Positions 9,333-17,926 of a stretch of DNA of 64,000 bases are shown here, in pieces. Under the pieces are notes generated by a model. It made no database searches. It saw only the letters and a list, made by a program, of their open reading frames with translations, and was not told the DNA's origin. Origin of the DNA: JAGGSN01 sp965603725 (GTDB taxonomy: Bacteria > Zixibacteria > MSB-5A5 > UBA10806 > 4484-95); assembly GCA_965603725.1 (NCBI GenBank), contig CBFDEC010000001.1, forward strand, positions 1 through 64,000, given 5' to 3'. The stretch's first letter is position 1; every line of letters starts with the position of its first letter. Position numbers and translations under genes: made by a program.

Positions 9333-10642
9333 CAGTTTGCCTCCTTGGATAAAGGAACTGTGACCATAGCTAAGTACTTGCGATCGCTGAAATATTTTAA
9401 AGCCGCCTGTTGAATATCCCGGGGCTGTATCTCGCTGAGTTTGTCCACATAGCGCTCAATATAATCATAGCCGAAATTTACCAGCATCGGCGCCTGTATG
9501 ACGCCGTAATAATGCAGCTTTTCTTCAAGGTAAATCCTGTCGGTTTTATTTTTTACCACAATCCTTTTCAGTATTTTTTTATCAAACAGCTGGTCTCCCA
9601 GCGACTGCAGGTAACTGCAGGTCGAGGCAACGATGTTTTCAATTTTCTCGGAGAAGTTTGTTTTTGCGGAGAAGTGTAGCAATGAGAAATCCCTGTTCGC
9701 CTCTAAATAAAATGACATTTCGTTAACCAGCGGCTCATCTCCACCGGTAAGAGTTTTATATAATGGCGATCCCTCCCCTGAATCGAGAATCTGAGCCAGC
9801 ATATCTATAGCATAGTAATCAGGCTCATTGTAACGCGGCGCGGGAAATACCATATGAATAGTGGTGATTTCAACGGGAAGTTCCCTGATATGAATTTCTT
9901 TATCGTACAGCGGATTGATCTCGAAGCTTTGAAGAGGGGGAAGCTCGCCTGCTGGATAACAGCCATAGTATTTATCAACAAGCTTTGCAAACCCCTTGAT
10001 TTCGAAATCTCCAATGAACAGAGCGATCATATTGTTCGGCAGGTAGCGTTCCTTATAGTAAGCTTCCACCTTTTCACGAGGAATAGTCAAGATTATATCT
10101 TTGTCGCCCAGCACAGTTTGAGCATACGGAGTATTCTGGTAGATAATTGAATCGAAAAATATTTCGCTCCGGGAGATGGGGTTGTCGTTGTCCATTTTGA
10201 TTTCTTCAATAACAATTTTACGCTCCTTGGGAAATTCGCTTTCCGGAAGAGTCGAATTGAAAAGCTGGTCGGCCTGGGTCTGTAGCGCATACTCGGCGAA
10301 AGTAGAGGGGATGATAAATAAATAGCCGGTAAGATCTTTGCGGGTAAAAGCGTTGATATAGCCGCCGTGATCTTTAAACCCCTCGTTAAGCTCAATCCGG
10401 GTCAGGTTTTTTGTGCCGTTGAAAAGCAGGTGTTCCAAAAAATGAGTGAATCCGTTGTTAGCCGCATCCTCAAATTTGCTCCCGGCCCGGACACAGACTA
10501 TCGATGACACCATTGACGTCGAATGGTTCTCTTTTAAGATGACAACCATACCATTGCTCAATGTAAATTGTTTTGTCTCGCCCGCCTGGAGCAGAGTTGA
10601 GGCTGCTGCGAAAATAAATAAAATGATTATGGTTTTTCTCAC
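9332..10642 (-). CDS. M16 family zinc peptidase, catalytic subunit
   Basis: A 436-residue M16B peptidase with a signal peptide (MRKTIIILFIFAAASTLLQA). The catalytic motif is intact: H67-F-L-E70-H71 in 'THFLEHLLFNGT' and the distal ligand E147 in 'RKIVIEEIK', exactly 76 residues later as expected. It should act outside the cytoplasm on peptides or misfolded chains, probably as a heterodimer with the inactive partner immediately downstream. The start is GTG at 10642, supported by AAAGGAGG 6-7 nt upstream. It is the first gene of a two-gene operon read away from the DUF2723 gene. Confidence 0.92.
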   Translation of the reverse strand: MRKTIIILFIFAAASTLLQAGETKQFTLSNGMVVILKENHSTSMVSSIVCVRAGSKFEDAANNGFTHFLEHLLFNGTKNLTRIELNEGFKDHGGYINAFTRKDLTGYLFIIPSTFAEYALQTQADQLFNSTLPESEFPKERKIVIEEIKMDNDNPISRSEIFFDSIIYQNTPYAQTVLGDKDIILTIPREKVEAYYKERYLPNNMIALFIGDFEIKGFAKLVDKYYGCYPAGELPPLQSFEINPLYDKEIHIRELPVEITTIHMVFPAPRYNEPDYYAIDMLAQILDSGEGSPLYKTLTGGDEPLVNEMSFYLEANRDFSLLHFSAKTNFSEKIENIVASTCSYLQSLGDQLFDKKILKRIVVKNKTDRIYLEEKLHYYGVIQAPMLVNFGYDYIERYVDKLSEIQPRDIQQAALKYFSDRKYLAMVTVPLSKEAN

Positions 10643-10764
10643 CGTACCTCCTTTAAATAGATTTTAAATTAAACCAACGATAAGGTCATTCAAGTTTCCA
10701 TGTCAAGGTAATATTAAGGCAAATATTATTTCGGGTTATTAATGGCCTTTTATCCGGTAAACAG

Positions 10765-10793
10765 TTGACAATCGGATGCTGAGCAATTATTCT
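10765..10793 (+). promoter_or_regulatory. Consensus-like promoter of the DUF2723 gene
   Basis: TTGACA at 10765-10770, 17-bp spacer, TATTCT at 10788-10793. Transcription would begin near 10800, leaving a 17-nt leader containing TTGGAGGA before the ATG at 10817. Confidence 0.7.
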
Positions 10794-10816
10794 TGGTTCT
10801 TAACGATTGGAGGATT

Positions 10817-13444
10817 ATGAACGCGGACCGGCAAAATTCAGTTCTGTTCAAAGTTATATTTTATTCGGGAGCATTATTATCATTTATTATAAGCTTTATA
10901 GTTTTCTTTAAAACGATGGCGCCCACCCTTTCGTTCTGGGATTGCGGAGAATTTATCGCCAGTTCACATATTCTTGGCGTACCCCATCCGCCGGGAACGC
11001 CGCTTTATATAATACTGGGCAGGTTCTTTATAATTCTGGGTTTGTTTTCGACAGCCTCGCTTTCCACAAATTTCATTTCAGTCTTAAGCTCATCTTTAGC
11101 AGTTGCCATGGCTTATTTTATCATAGTGAAGGTGACCGAATATATTTTGCGCCATGATAAAAGCGATATTACTAACATTATGCTTTCAAGGATTGGAATC
11201 TACCTTGGAGCCTTAGCCGGCAGCCTGGTTATGGCTTTTTCCTCAACTTTCTGGTTCAATGCCGTGGAGACTGAGGTCTATGGCTTATCAATGCTGATAA
11301 TGGTCACGATTACTTATATGTCTTTCAAGTGGGCCGAGAAAAAATTGACCGGTGGAAACGACTTGCTCATTGTCGGCATCGCATACATTTTATTTCTTTC
11401 CATCAGTATCCACCTGACCGCATTTCTAATTACTCCAGCGATTGTGTTGTTCATTGTTTTAGTTGACAGGCAAAAACTGCGTGACTGGCGATACTGGGTA
11501 TGCTGGGGTATACTGTTCTCGTTTGCCTCGCCGGTTTATCTGCCTGTTCAACTGATGATTCCCACGCTGATGGACTATCAGATAGAAACCTGGCTTTTTC
11601 TGATGATAGCTTTTGCCGCATTATGCGGTTATAAAACTTTTACCATCCAGGGCAAAGCAAAGAAAAACTGGGAATTATATTTTGCGGTAATGATCGTCGC
11701 AATTATCGGTTTTACGCCGCATATTTATATCCCTATAAAATCGGCGCAAAAACCAGCGATTAATGAAAACAATCCTGACAACATATCACGTTTTAAAGCC
11801 TACCTCGAACGCAAGCAGTACGGCCAGGAATCTATGATAACCCGAATGTTTACCCGTCGCGCTAAACTTAAAAACCAGTTAGGTGATTATCCTCATATGG
11901 GTTTCTGGGGATATTTTAAAGAGCAGTATTCAAACAACAGATGGGGAATGTTAAGATATCTGCCGTTTTTGATCGGCTTATTCAGCATGTTCATATCGCT
12001 TCGAAAAAGTTTTAAAAACGGTTTCCTTTTAGCGGCAATATTTCTAATCAGCTCACTTGGTTTGATTTTATACTTAAATTTCTCCGACGGTACAAAAGCC
12101 GACCATCTCGAGGTTCGGGATAGGGATTACTTCTTTACTCCGGCATTTATTTATTATGCAATCATAATTGGAATTGGTTTCTCAACGATACTGGCTAAAC
12201 TTCCAACATGGCTCAATAAAAAAACTCCGGCCTGGTCTGCTTATCTTATCTGGAGTCTGGCGTTAATCCTGTTTATCCTGATGCCAATAGACGCTCTTAC
12301 TTATCATTACCGAACCCATAACCGCACCGGCGATTTCGCTCCGCCCGATTATGCCTACAACATATTAAACTCCTGCGAACAGGATGCCATAATATTCACC
12401 AACGGCGATAACGACACTTTCCCCCTGTGGTATCTTCAGGAGGTGGAGAATGTACGAAAAGACGTGCGAGTGGTAAACCTGTCGCTTTTAAATACAGACT
12501 GGTATATTCTTCAATTAAAGCACCAGATGGGCGTTCCCATTAATCTTACCGATGAGCAAATACTCTGGAAACCTTTTGAACGCCGGGGGCAGATTCAGCT
12601 CTATCGACCCGATGAGCCTTTTTACGATCCTATAAGGAAAAGAAACCGGTACCTGACAGCATACCAGGACCCCCAAACGGGCAAAGTTATAAGGATTCAG
12701 GACCAGATGATTGAGCACATAGTTTTAGCCAACAAGTGGAAATATCCGATTTATTTTTCCAGCTCTGTTCCTCAATCCAACCGCTGGACTCTGTCGGATT
12801 ACACTCTCAGGCAGGCGATGGCGTTGCGAATTATGCCCGAAAAGCCCGCCGATCCATTAGACCCGGTTAAAACCGAGGACCTGCTTTACAATGTCTACCG
12901 CTACCGGGGACTCGGCGATATCAACGTGTTTAAAGATGAAAACAATGTTGGTTTAACTACTACTTATCCCGAGAGATTCATTGAGCTGGCTAATTATCAT
13001 ACCCGTCATGCCGACACCACAAAAGCCCGACAAATTCTGCGCGATTCCATAGATAGGTTTCCATATTACTATCAGGTTTATATTGAACTTATGATGCTTT
13101 ATTCCGATGCGGCCTATGCTGACAGTAATGAGAATTTTTACAGTCTGGGAGTGAAAAATTTAAGCAGGGCTGTAAAGACATGGCCCGATATTACCCTTTA
13201 CTGGCAATTTTTAGGGGTGCTGTATTATAACCACAAAGACTATGCTAATGCGATAACCTGTTACGAAAAGGCCTTAGAACTCGATCCCAGCGCCTCAATC
13301 TCATTCAGACTTTTGCTTCAACTTTACAATTTCACCGGAGAAAGACAAAAGGGACTGGCATTATTGGAATACTGGCTTAAGGAGCATCCCGAGGACATGG
13401 ACGCGCGCAATATGTATAACATATACAAGCGCTATAACCGGTAA
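10817..13444 (+). CDS. DUF2723 multi-pass membrane protein with C-terminal TPR (TMEM260-like)
   Basis: The N-terminal DUF2723 domain shows its signature: 'TLSFWDCGEFIASSHILGVP' followed by 'HPPGTPLYIILG'. The acidic residue in 'WDCGEF' sits in the first extracytoplasmic loop, as in GT-C type glycosyltransferases. About ten hydrophobic helices run to residue ~490. A soluble region follows with 'TNGDNDTFPLWYLQEVE', then TPR-like units at the C-terminus ('YYNHKDYANAITCYEKALEL'). The eukaryotic relative TMEM260 is a protein O-mannosyltransferase; bacterial activity is inferred only. Length from the ATG at 10817 is 875 residues; this start is preferred over the in-frame TTG at 10793 because of GGAGG at 10809. 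It is transcribed alone. Confidence 0.85.
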   Translation: MNADRQNSVLFKVIFYSGALLSFIISFIVFFKTMAPTLSFWDCGEFIASSHILGVPHPPGTPLYIILGRFFIILGLFSTASLSTNFISVLSSSLAVAMAYFIIVKVTEYILRHDKSDITNIMLSRIGIYLGALAGSLVMAFSSTFWFNAVETEVYGLSMLIMVTITYMSFKWAEKKLTGGNDLLIVGIAYILFLSISIHLTAFLITPAIVLFIVLVDRQKLRDWRYWVCWGILFSFASPVYLPVQLMIPTLMDYQIETWLFLMIAFAALCGYKTFTIQGKAKKNWELYFAVMIVAIIGFTPHIYIPIKSAQKPAINENNPDNISRFKAYLERKQYGQESMITRMFTRRAKLKNQLGDYPHMGFWGYFKEQYSNNRWGMLRYLPFLIGLFSMFISLRKSFKNGFLLAAIFLISSLGLILYLNFSDGTKADHLEVRDRDYFFTPAFIYYAIIIGIGFSTILAKLPTWLNKKTPAWSAYLIWSLALILFILMPIDALTYHYRTHNRTGDFAPPDYAYNILNSCEQDAIIFTNGDNDTFPLWYLQEVENVRKDVRVVNLSLLNTDWYILQLKHQMGVPINLTDEQILWKPFERRGQIQLYRPDEPFYDPIRKRNRYLTAYQDPQTGKVIRIQDQMIEHIVLANKWKYPIYFSSSVPQSNRWTLSDYTLRQAMALRIMPEKPADPLDPVKTEDLLYNVYRYRGLGDINVFKDENNVGLTTTYPERFIELANYHTRHADTTKARQILRDSIDRFPYYYQVYIELMMLYSDAAYADSNENFYSLGVKNLSRAVKTWPDITLYWQFLGVLYYNHKDYANAITCYEKALELDPSASISFRLLLQLYNFTGERQKGLALLEYWLKEHPEDMDARNMYNIYKRYNR

Positions 13445-13496
13445 TCAAGGAAATACACCTGCTCATGAGAAGTCCCGAGCGCTTTTATTTAACCCG

Positions 13497-13557
13497 GATT
13501 TTGCGGTTGAACAATCAGATATAATCCCAGATTTTGCAGTTAAACAATCAGAAATAA
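13497..13557. repeat. Two-copy 33-bp-period direct repeat
   Basis: Segments 13497-13524 and 13530-13557 match except at three or so bases ('GATTTTGC.GTT.AACAATCAGA'). They lie in the 328-bp gap after the DUF2723 gene. No open frame or RNA gene is seen in the gap. Confidence 0.6.
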
Positions 13558-13582
13558 CAAGCAACTTATTGTAACTCAACGC

Positions 13583-13649
13583 GTAGGGGCGTCCTAAACG
13601 GATCCGTATGGATATTGCTATATCCGTAGGATCTGTAGGACGCCCCTAT
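13583..13649. repeat. GTAGG-type long palindrome
   Basis: Left arm GTAGGGGCGTCCTA (13583-13596) and right arm TAGGACGCCCCTAT (13636-13649) pair almost perfectly. Inner sequences GGATCC...GGATAT and ATATCC...GGATC extend the hairpin. The 5' GTAGG tag is shared with other palindromes of this window. Confidence 0.8.
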
Positions 13650-13772
13650 GGCAACTTTTTTATTATCATTATTTCCTTAAACGTATTTGATAATTCTATG
13701 TTGATAAATTACTTGATTTGCCTTATCCAATTAAAACTCTTCAACCACAAAATATAGGCTAAAAAGCGGTAA

Positions 13773-15053
13773 TTACTGCTGTTTTTTTATAAACATCTTT
13801 GGATCTATATTCCTTGACTTTAAGAACTTCTTCTGAAGTTTCTTTGCCTCGCCGGATTCGTTGTATTGCTTAACCAGACTGTATATGTTTTGCCTGAGCC
13901 TGAACGCCTTATCCTTTAATTTGGGAGATGGCGACAGCAGGGAATATAAAGCCAGGCAGATATTAGTAGCGGCGTTTTCGGGATAGACGCCATACCACCA
14001 GGGTCGGCATGACGACCAAAAAAAGCTGCATGATGGAGAAGCGGCGCCTAACAAATCTCGAGCCCTGTTGTGAAGGATATCACCTGCTTGAGCAGCGTTT
14101 TTAATTTCATCGAAGGCAATTTTATAGAGTTCCCATAATGCCTTATGGATTTTATTTGAAGGGTCTTTCCAGGTATAAAATATCTGCCTTCTTTTAATCT
14201 CTTCAGCGGCGCTGGTCCAATCTGATTGATAAGGCTGGCAATATTCTTTCTTACGAACATGATTTAAAAGTTGTGAAACCGTGATTGGTATCATTCGGGT
14301 ATCCCTGTATAACAAACGCAGCAGGGTCTGACCGCCTTTATAATGATGGCCGAACTGTTCGACATCATTGGAAGTAAAAACGAATTTCCCGTTATGTTTA
14401 TTGGCAAACCTAATAAAATCGTTGGTATTTCTTATCGGTTCCCTGGCAAAGATAGTGTTGGCCATGGCATTGGAGATTTGCCTGTCACGGGGAATAAGCA
14501 CTAAACCACCGGCTGATTTATCCATATACAATCTGTCAAATGAAAGCTGATTCAGTTTGCCGGCGATGGTGATCTCATCTACCGCTAACCAACGGCAGCC
14601 ATGACGGGCCGCGGCTTTGGCTACATTTGAAGTATAGGCCATTTCGGGAGAGTAAAATCCTTTCGGATTATAAAGCAACCCAAAATATGTTTTATTTATC
14701 CTGATGCTTTGGCTAACCTGACGATCAATTTCATCATCAGAGATAAACGGCAATATCGGGTGAAAACGAGGTGAAACGGTAAACTCGATTTGACCATTAT
14801 CGGCCAGTTTCTTAAGCCGCGTTACTATTTTACCGAAACCTGTTCTAATCAACAGCTCAATTAAACAACCCTGAATGTTTACAGTGGCTTTGGCTGAGGG
14901 GATCTGCTCGAATATTCTGAGTACCGGATGATATGATTCATTAACTACCCGCTCTAAAATATTCCGATCCTGATCGGGCGGCTGGTAAAAATGCAGCAGG
15001 TTAGCCCAGTAAATTTGCTTTTTTAATTTTTTCTGATTACCTATTTTTTCCAT
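13773..15053 (-). CDS. Glycoside hydrolase family 57 protein
   Basis: The GH57 conserved regions appear in order. HFYQPP at residues 21-26 is the HQP-type region 1. GQIEFTVS at 87-94 is region 2. 'GFYSPEMAY' at 132-140 carries the likely nucleophile E137, and 'SNDVEQFGHH' at 228-237 carries the likely acid/base D230. Family members act on alpha-glucans (amylases, 4-alpha-glucanotransferases, branching enzymes). At 426 residues this is a short member, and it ends with an unusual 'SFFWSSCRPWW' segment that resembles the active-site Trp region of the family. There is no signal peptide, so a role in intracellular glycogen or maltodextrin handling is inferred. The ATG is only 8 bp below a -10 element, suggesting a leaderless mRNA. 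Confidence 0.82.
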   Translation of the reverse strand: MEKIGNQKKLKKQIYWANLLHFYQPPDQDRNILERVVNESYHPVLRIFEQIPSAKATVNIQGCLIELLIRTGFGKIVTRLKKLADNGQIEFTVSPRFHPILPFISDDEIDRQVSQSIRINKTYFGLLYNPKGFYSPEMAYTSNVAKAAARHGCRWLAVDEITIAGKLNQLSFDRLYMDKSAGGLVLIPRDRQISNAMANTIFAREPIRNTNDFIRFANKHNGKFVFTSNDVEQFGHHYKGGQTLLRLLYRDTRMIPITVSQLLNHVRKKEYCQPYQSDWTSAAEEIKRRQIFYTWKDPSNKIHKALWELYKIAFDEIKNAAQAGDILHNRARDLLGAASPSCSFFWSSCRPWWYGVYPENAATNICLALYSLLSPSPKLKDKAFRLRQNIYSLVKQYNESGEAKKLQKKFLKSRNIDPKMFIKKQQ

Positions 15054-15061
15054 ATAGTTTT

Positions 15062-15090
15062 AGATTAACTATTACAATTCAACTTGTCAA
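15062..15090 (-). promoter_or_regulatory. Promoter abutting the GH57 start codon
   Basis: Minus strand: TTGACA at 15090-15085, 17 bp, TAATCT at 15067-15062. Only 8 bp separate it from the ATG at 15053, so transcription would start at or next to the start codon. No Shine-Dalgarno is present. Confidence 0.5.
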
Positions 15091-15184
15091 GTATCTATCC
15101 AGAAAGTATCTTTTCGGAAATTCAGCGCTCATATATAAATTATCATCACTATCCGGCCTTTTGATAAACAATAAGCTCACGACT

Positions 15185-15303
15185 GTCATCCCCGCGAAAG
15201 CGGGGATCTATAATGTGGTATATCCTGTTTAATCATTTCTGCCTAAAACAAACCGGAAAAACATCAATTACCATAGATTCCCCGCCTTGGCGGAGAATGA
15301 CAC
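15185..15303. repeat. REP-like doublet of inverted palindromes
   Basis: Unit 1: ATCCCCGC (15188-15195), GAAA-type loop, GCGGGGAT (15200-15207). Unit 2: ATTCCCCGCC (15277-15286), TT, GGCGGAGAAT (15289-15298). The outer edges TGTCAT (15184) and ATGACA (15298) are inverted, so the two units form one larger inverted pair. This 'GTCATCCCCGCGAAAGCGGGG' style repeat is found in many bacterial genomes. The rest of the 492-bp gap (15054-15545) shows nothing coding. Confidence 0.8.
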
Positions 15304-15545
15304 TTTCGTATCTCAAAATTAAATCTAAAATCTTTGAAGACAACCATATATATAATATGACGACTCTAAATCCTTAAAACAAAATCGATTAATTTCTGCT
15401 AATATTTCACAATCTTTAAATCATTCATCCTATTCTTAAAAAAGTCCGGACACTAATGATAAATTATATATATTTTCTGCTGTGACGTGAAAAATTATTC
15501 CTCTACTTGATAGCCGCTGAATGCTGTCTAACGATAAAAAGCAGA

Positions 15546-16832
15546 CTATTTCAGCAGAATCATCTTACGACTGATCGACTCGCTGTCGGTTTTCAAGCGA
15601 TATAGATATATGCCCGATGATACAATACTGCCGCTGTTATCTGTGCCGTCCCAGTTTACCGACTGGATGCCGCCTGCCCGAGGCGGGTTTTTGTCAAATA
15701 ATGTTTTCACCAGCCTTCCGGAAATATCAAAAATATCAAGGCGGGCATACTGAAAACTTTCGAGGGAAAACTCAATAAGAGTTCGACTATTGAACGGATT
15801 GGGATAGTTCTGAGACAATGATAACGTTCTCGGTAAAACCGGACAAGTATCATTTATACCGCTTGTTAAATCGCATATATATATCCCGTTTCCGGTGCCG
15901 GCCAGAAGATTGCCATCAGCGTCTATTACAAGGCTGTGGATATTAAGATTACCAAGGTTATCATTAATAGGAATAAAACTTTCTCCTGCATCCGTTGAAC
16001 TCAAAACACCACCGCCTGCGACCGAGCCTACATATATCACGCCTGTAATCTGAGGATCACAGGCGATAGGAGTGTTTTCTGAGGTTGGCATCGATGTGTA
16101 TTGCCAGGTCACTCCACCATTAAACGAACGGGCAAAATAAAGATAACACGTTACATACAATGTCTCCGGTCCGTTGGGTTCGTATTCAAGGCGGTTGGGA
16201 TTATAGTCCTCTAATCCAAACAACCCTCCCATGGGCGTCCAGTTATTACCGAAATCGGTAGTATGAGCGACAAACGTTTCACCGACTGCATAAGCCTCAT
16301 ACTGATTGATGCCATCGCCTTTTACATCAAGTATGTTCGTTCCGGGAAGACCGTTATTGGCGCTGGAAATATGTTCTCCATAATCCTGTGATTTAAGAAT
16401 TCCATCAGGAAAACAGATATAAATATATCCGGGATTAACAGGATCAAAACCGAGCCGGCGAGGATACATAAAGCTTCCATTTATTATCGCCCATGAATTG
16501 CCATCATTGGAAGAGATATAAATACCATCCGAATAGGAACCCTCGCTGAAAAGAGCGACAAGAGTATCTGAAGATTGGGGCGTATATGACAAAAATGGAA
16601 ATGGCGCAGATATCGACAGCCTGACCGCCCAGTTCTGGCCCCCGTCAAAACTGACATATAAACCGGCATCAGTTCCAGCGCAGATATTCTGAGTATTATC
16701 GGGGTCTACAGAGATCGATAATACCTGCTTTTCCGAAAGTCCTAGAAACTGCCACTGATATGCCTGGGTTAAACTTGCTGTAATAATCAGCAGAGTAAAG
16801 ATCATTATTGCTCTCATATTCATCACAAACAT
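15546..16832 (-). CDS. Secreted beta-propeller (BNR-like) protein with type IX-style sorting tail
   Basis: A 428-residue exported protein. The signal segment is near 'RAIMIFTLLIITASLTQA'. The body has repeated Asp-box-like units such as 'SFDGGQNW', 'SSNDGNSWAI', 'TTDFGNNW' and 'STDAGESF', typical of sialidase/photosystem-II-assembly type propellers. The last 85 residues match the C-terminal sorting domain of FCB bacteria: 'LSQNYPNPFNSRTLIEFSL' then 'DISGRLVKTL' and 'GIYLYRLKT'. Such domains direct secretion by a type IX or related route and surface anchoring. Start choice is uncertain among ATGs at 16832, 16823 and 16817; GGGAG lies just upstream of the first. No enzyme activity can be assigned. 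Confidence 0.85.
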   Translation of the reverse strand: MFVMNMRAIMIFTLLIITASLTQAYQWQFLGLSEKQVLSISVDPDNTQNICAGTDAGLYVSFDGGQNWAVRLSISAPFPFLSYTPQSSDTLVALFSEGSYSDGIYISSNDGNSWAIINGSFMYPRRLGFDPVNPGYIYICFPDGILKSQDYGEHISSANNGLPGTNILDVKGDGINQYEAYAVGETFVAHTTDFGNNWTPMGGLFGLEDYNPNRLEYEPNGPETLYVTCYLYFARSFNGGVTWQYTSMPTSENTPIACDPQITGVIYVGSVAGGGVLSSTDAGESFIPINDNLGNLNIHSLVIDADGNLLAGTGNGIYICDLTSGINDTCPVLPRTLSLSQNYPNPFNSRTLIEFSLESFQYARLDIFDISGRLVKTLFDKNPPRAGGIQSVNWDGTDNSGSIVSSGIYLYRLKTDSESISRKMILLK

Positions 16833-16952
16833 ACTCCCTGTTTATGTTAATTTACAAATTCCATAACTTTACCGGTAATAGTTCTTCTATATTTTAGTCC
16901 CATTTAAGGTAATGTTACACATATGTATTATAATGAAATTTCGAATAAATGC

Positions 16953-17089
16953 AAGATTCTTTTTCAGGAGTTTCCCCGAATTTTCGAGAAACCATGATTT
17001 CCACTTCTTCGAAATATCAACTCGTTGATATAATTTATATTATAAAGATTCTATTCAGTTCTTCGGGGAGACTCCTGAAGATTCTTTTT
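16953..17089. mobile_element. MITE-like element: 113-bp inverted-repeat insert with 12-bp direct repeats
   Basis: Identical 12-bp direct repeats AAGATTCTTTTT occur at 16953-16964 and 17078-17089. Between them, 16965-16980 (CAGGAGTTTCCCCGAA) and 17062-17077 are inverted repeats with one mismatch in 16. An inner palindrome ATATCAAC...GTTGATAT lies at about 17016-17033. The element carries no gene. The structure fits a miniature inverted-repeat element with a target duplication, lying downstream of the nitroreductase gene, where its hairpin could also end transcription. Confidence 0.7.
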
Positions 17090-17127
17090 AAATTTGGTTT
17101 ATTAAGAATTTCTAAGTATAATCTGAT

Positions 17128-17694
17128 TCAATCGGTCCACGGTGTTTCGAGACTTTCTACAAAGGCGATTTTCTCAAGTCTTTTCCGCTGTCTTCTCTCG
17201 TTGTTTGCAATTTCATAGCCGTCAAAGGTAACTTTATCTGCGCCTTGATAATGCCCCAGGCAAACTAATGCGAAAACCTCGTATTGAGACTCAATCTCAA
17301 GCGCTTTTCTTACTGCTTCTTTCGAAAATGCCCCAATCCAAACCGCGCCAAGTGACAAACCATGCGCCATTAAAAGCATATTCTGAGTGGCTGCGGCGCA
17401 ATCCTGGATATAATAAACGCTGTCAGCGCCATAACGTTTTTGGCTATCAGCGGGTTTAGCCAGGACCACTATTACGACCGGGGCTTTTTCCACCCATGGC
17501 TGATGAAAAATCGGATCAAATTTTTTAGTTTTTTCTTTATCTGTAACAACAACAAATCGCCAGGGCTGACAGTTGCCGGCTGAGGGTGCCCATCTGGCCG
17601 CCTCCAGGATTTTAGCAATATGTTCTTTTTCTACCGGCTTGTCTAAAAATTTGCGAATTGACCGTCTCGATTTGATAAATTCCAGAATATCCAT
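17128..17694 (-). CDS. Nitroreductase family FMN oxidoreductase
   Basis: At 188 residues this is a standard nitroreductase-fold flavoprotein. N-terminal 'FIKSRRSIRKF' is the FMN-phosphate binding motif, and 'ARWAPSAGNCQPWRFVVV' is the characteristic second block. 'GLSLGAVWIGAF' and a C-terminal 'RRQRKRLEKI' tail follow. Family members reduce nitro compounds, quinones or flavins with NAD(P)H as homodimers in the cytoplasm; the substrate here is unknown. It is a lone gene, divergent from moxR. Confidence 0.9.
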   Translation of the reverse strand: MDILEFIKSRRSIRKFLDKPVEKEHIAKILEAARWAPSAGNCQPWRFVVVTDKEKTKKFDPIFHQPWVEKAPVVIVVLAKPADSQKRYGADSVYYIQDCAAATQNMLLMAHGLSLGAVWIGAFSKEAVRKALEIESQYEVFALVCLGHYQGADKVTFDGYEIANNERRQRKRLEKIAFVESLETPWTD

Positions 17695-17787
17695 CTTTAT
17701 ACCTGCCTTATTTATTGCTGAAAGTTTTAAAGTCTATCACATCTATCAATTTATACCGGTTTTAATAAAAAAGAAATTAAAAAATAC

Positions 17788-17816
17788 TTCTTATAGACTC
17801 AATAATTGCGTATAAT
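17788..17816 (+). promoter_or_regulatory. Putative moxR promoter
   Basis: A perfect TATAAT at 17811-17816 with a weak TTCTTA at 17788-17793 (17-bp spacing). The moxR ATG lies about 105 nt downstream, and a palindrome sits in the leader. Confidence 0.4.
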
Positions 17817-17829
17817 ATTTATATTATTA

Positions 17830-17874
17830 GTAGGACGTTGAAATTCCCTGATGGAGTGATTTGGGATTTAACGT
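17830..17874. repeat. GTAGG-tagged imperfect palindrome in the moxR leader
   Basis: GTAGG at 17830-17834 is followed by ACGTTGAAATTCCC and, after a 14-nt loop, GGGATTTAACGT. The arms pair with a few bulges. It lies in the probable 5' untranslated region of moxR. Confidence 0.5.
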
Positions 17875-17926
17875 GAAATTGTAATTTGGATAATATTGTC
17901 CTATGAACATAGACTCTGGAGGAAAA

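Noticed and set aside
13497..13557. Start of a CRISPR array
   Set aside because: Only two imperfect copies with almost no spacer; no further repeats and no cas genes.
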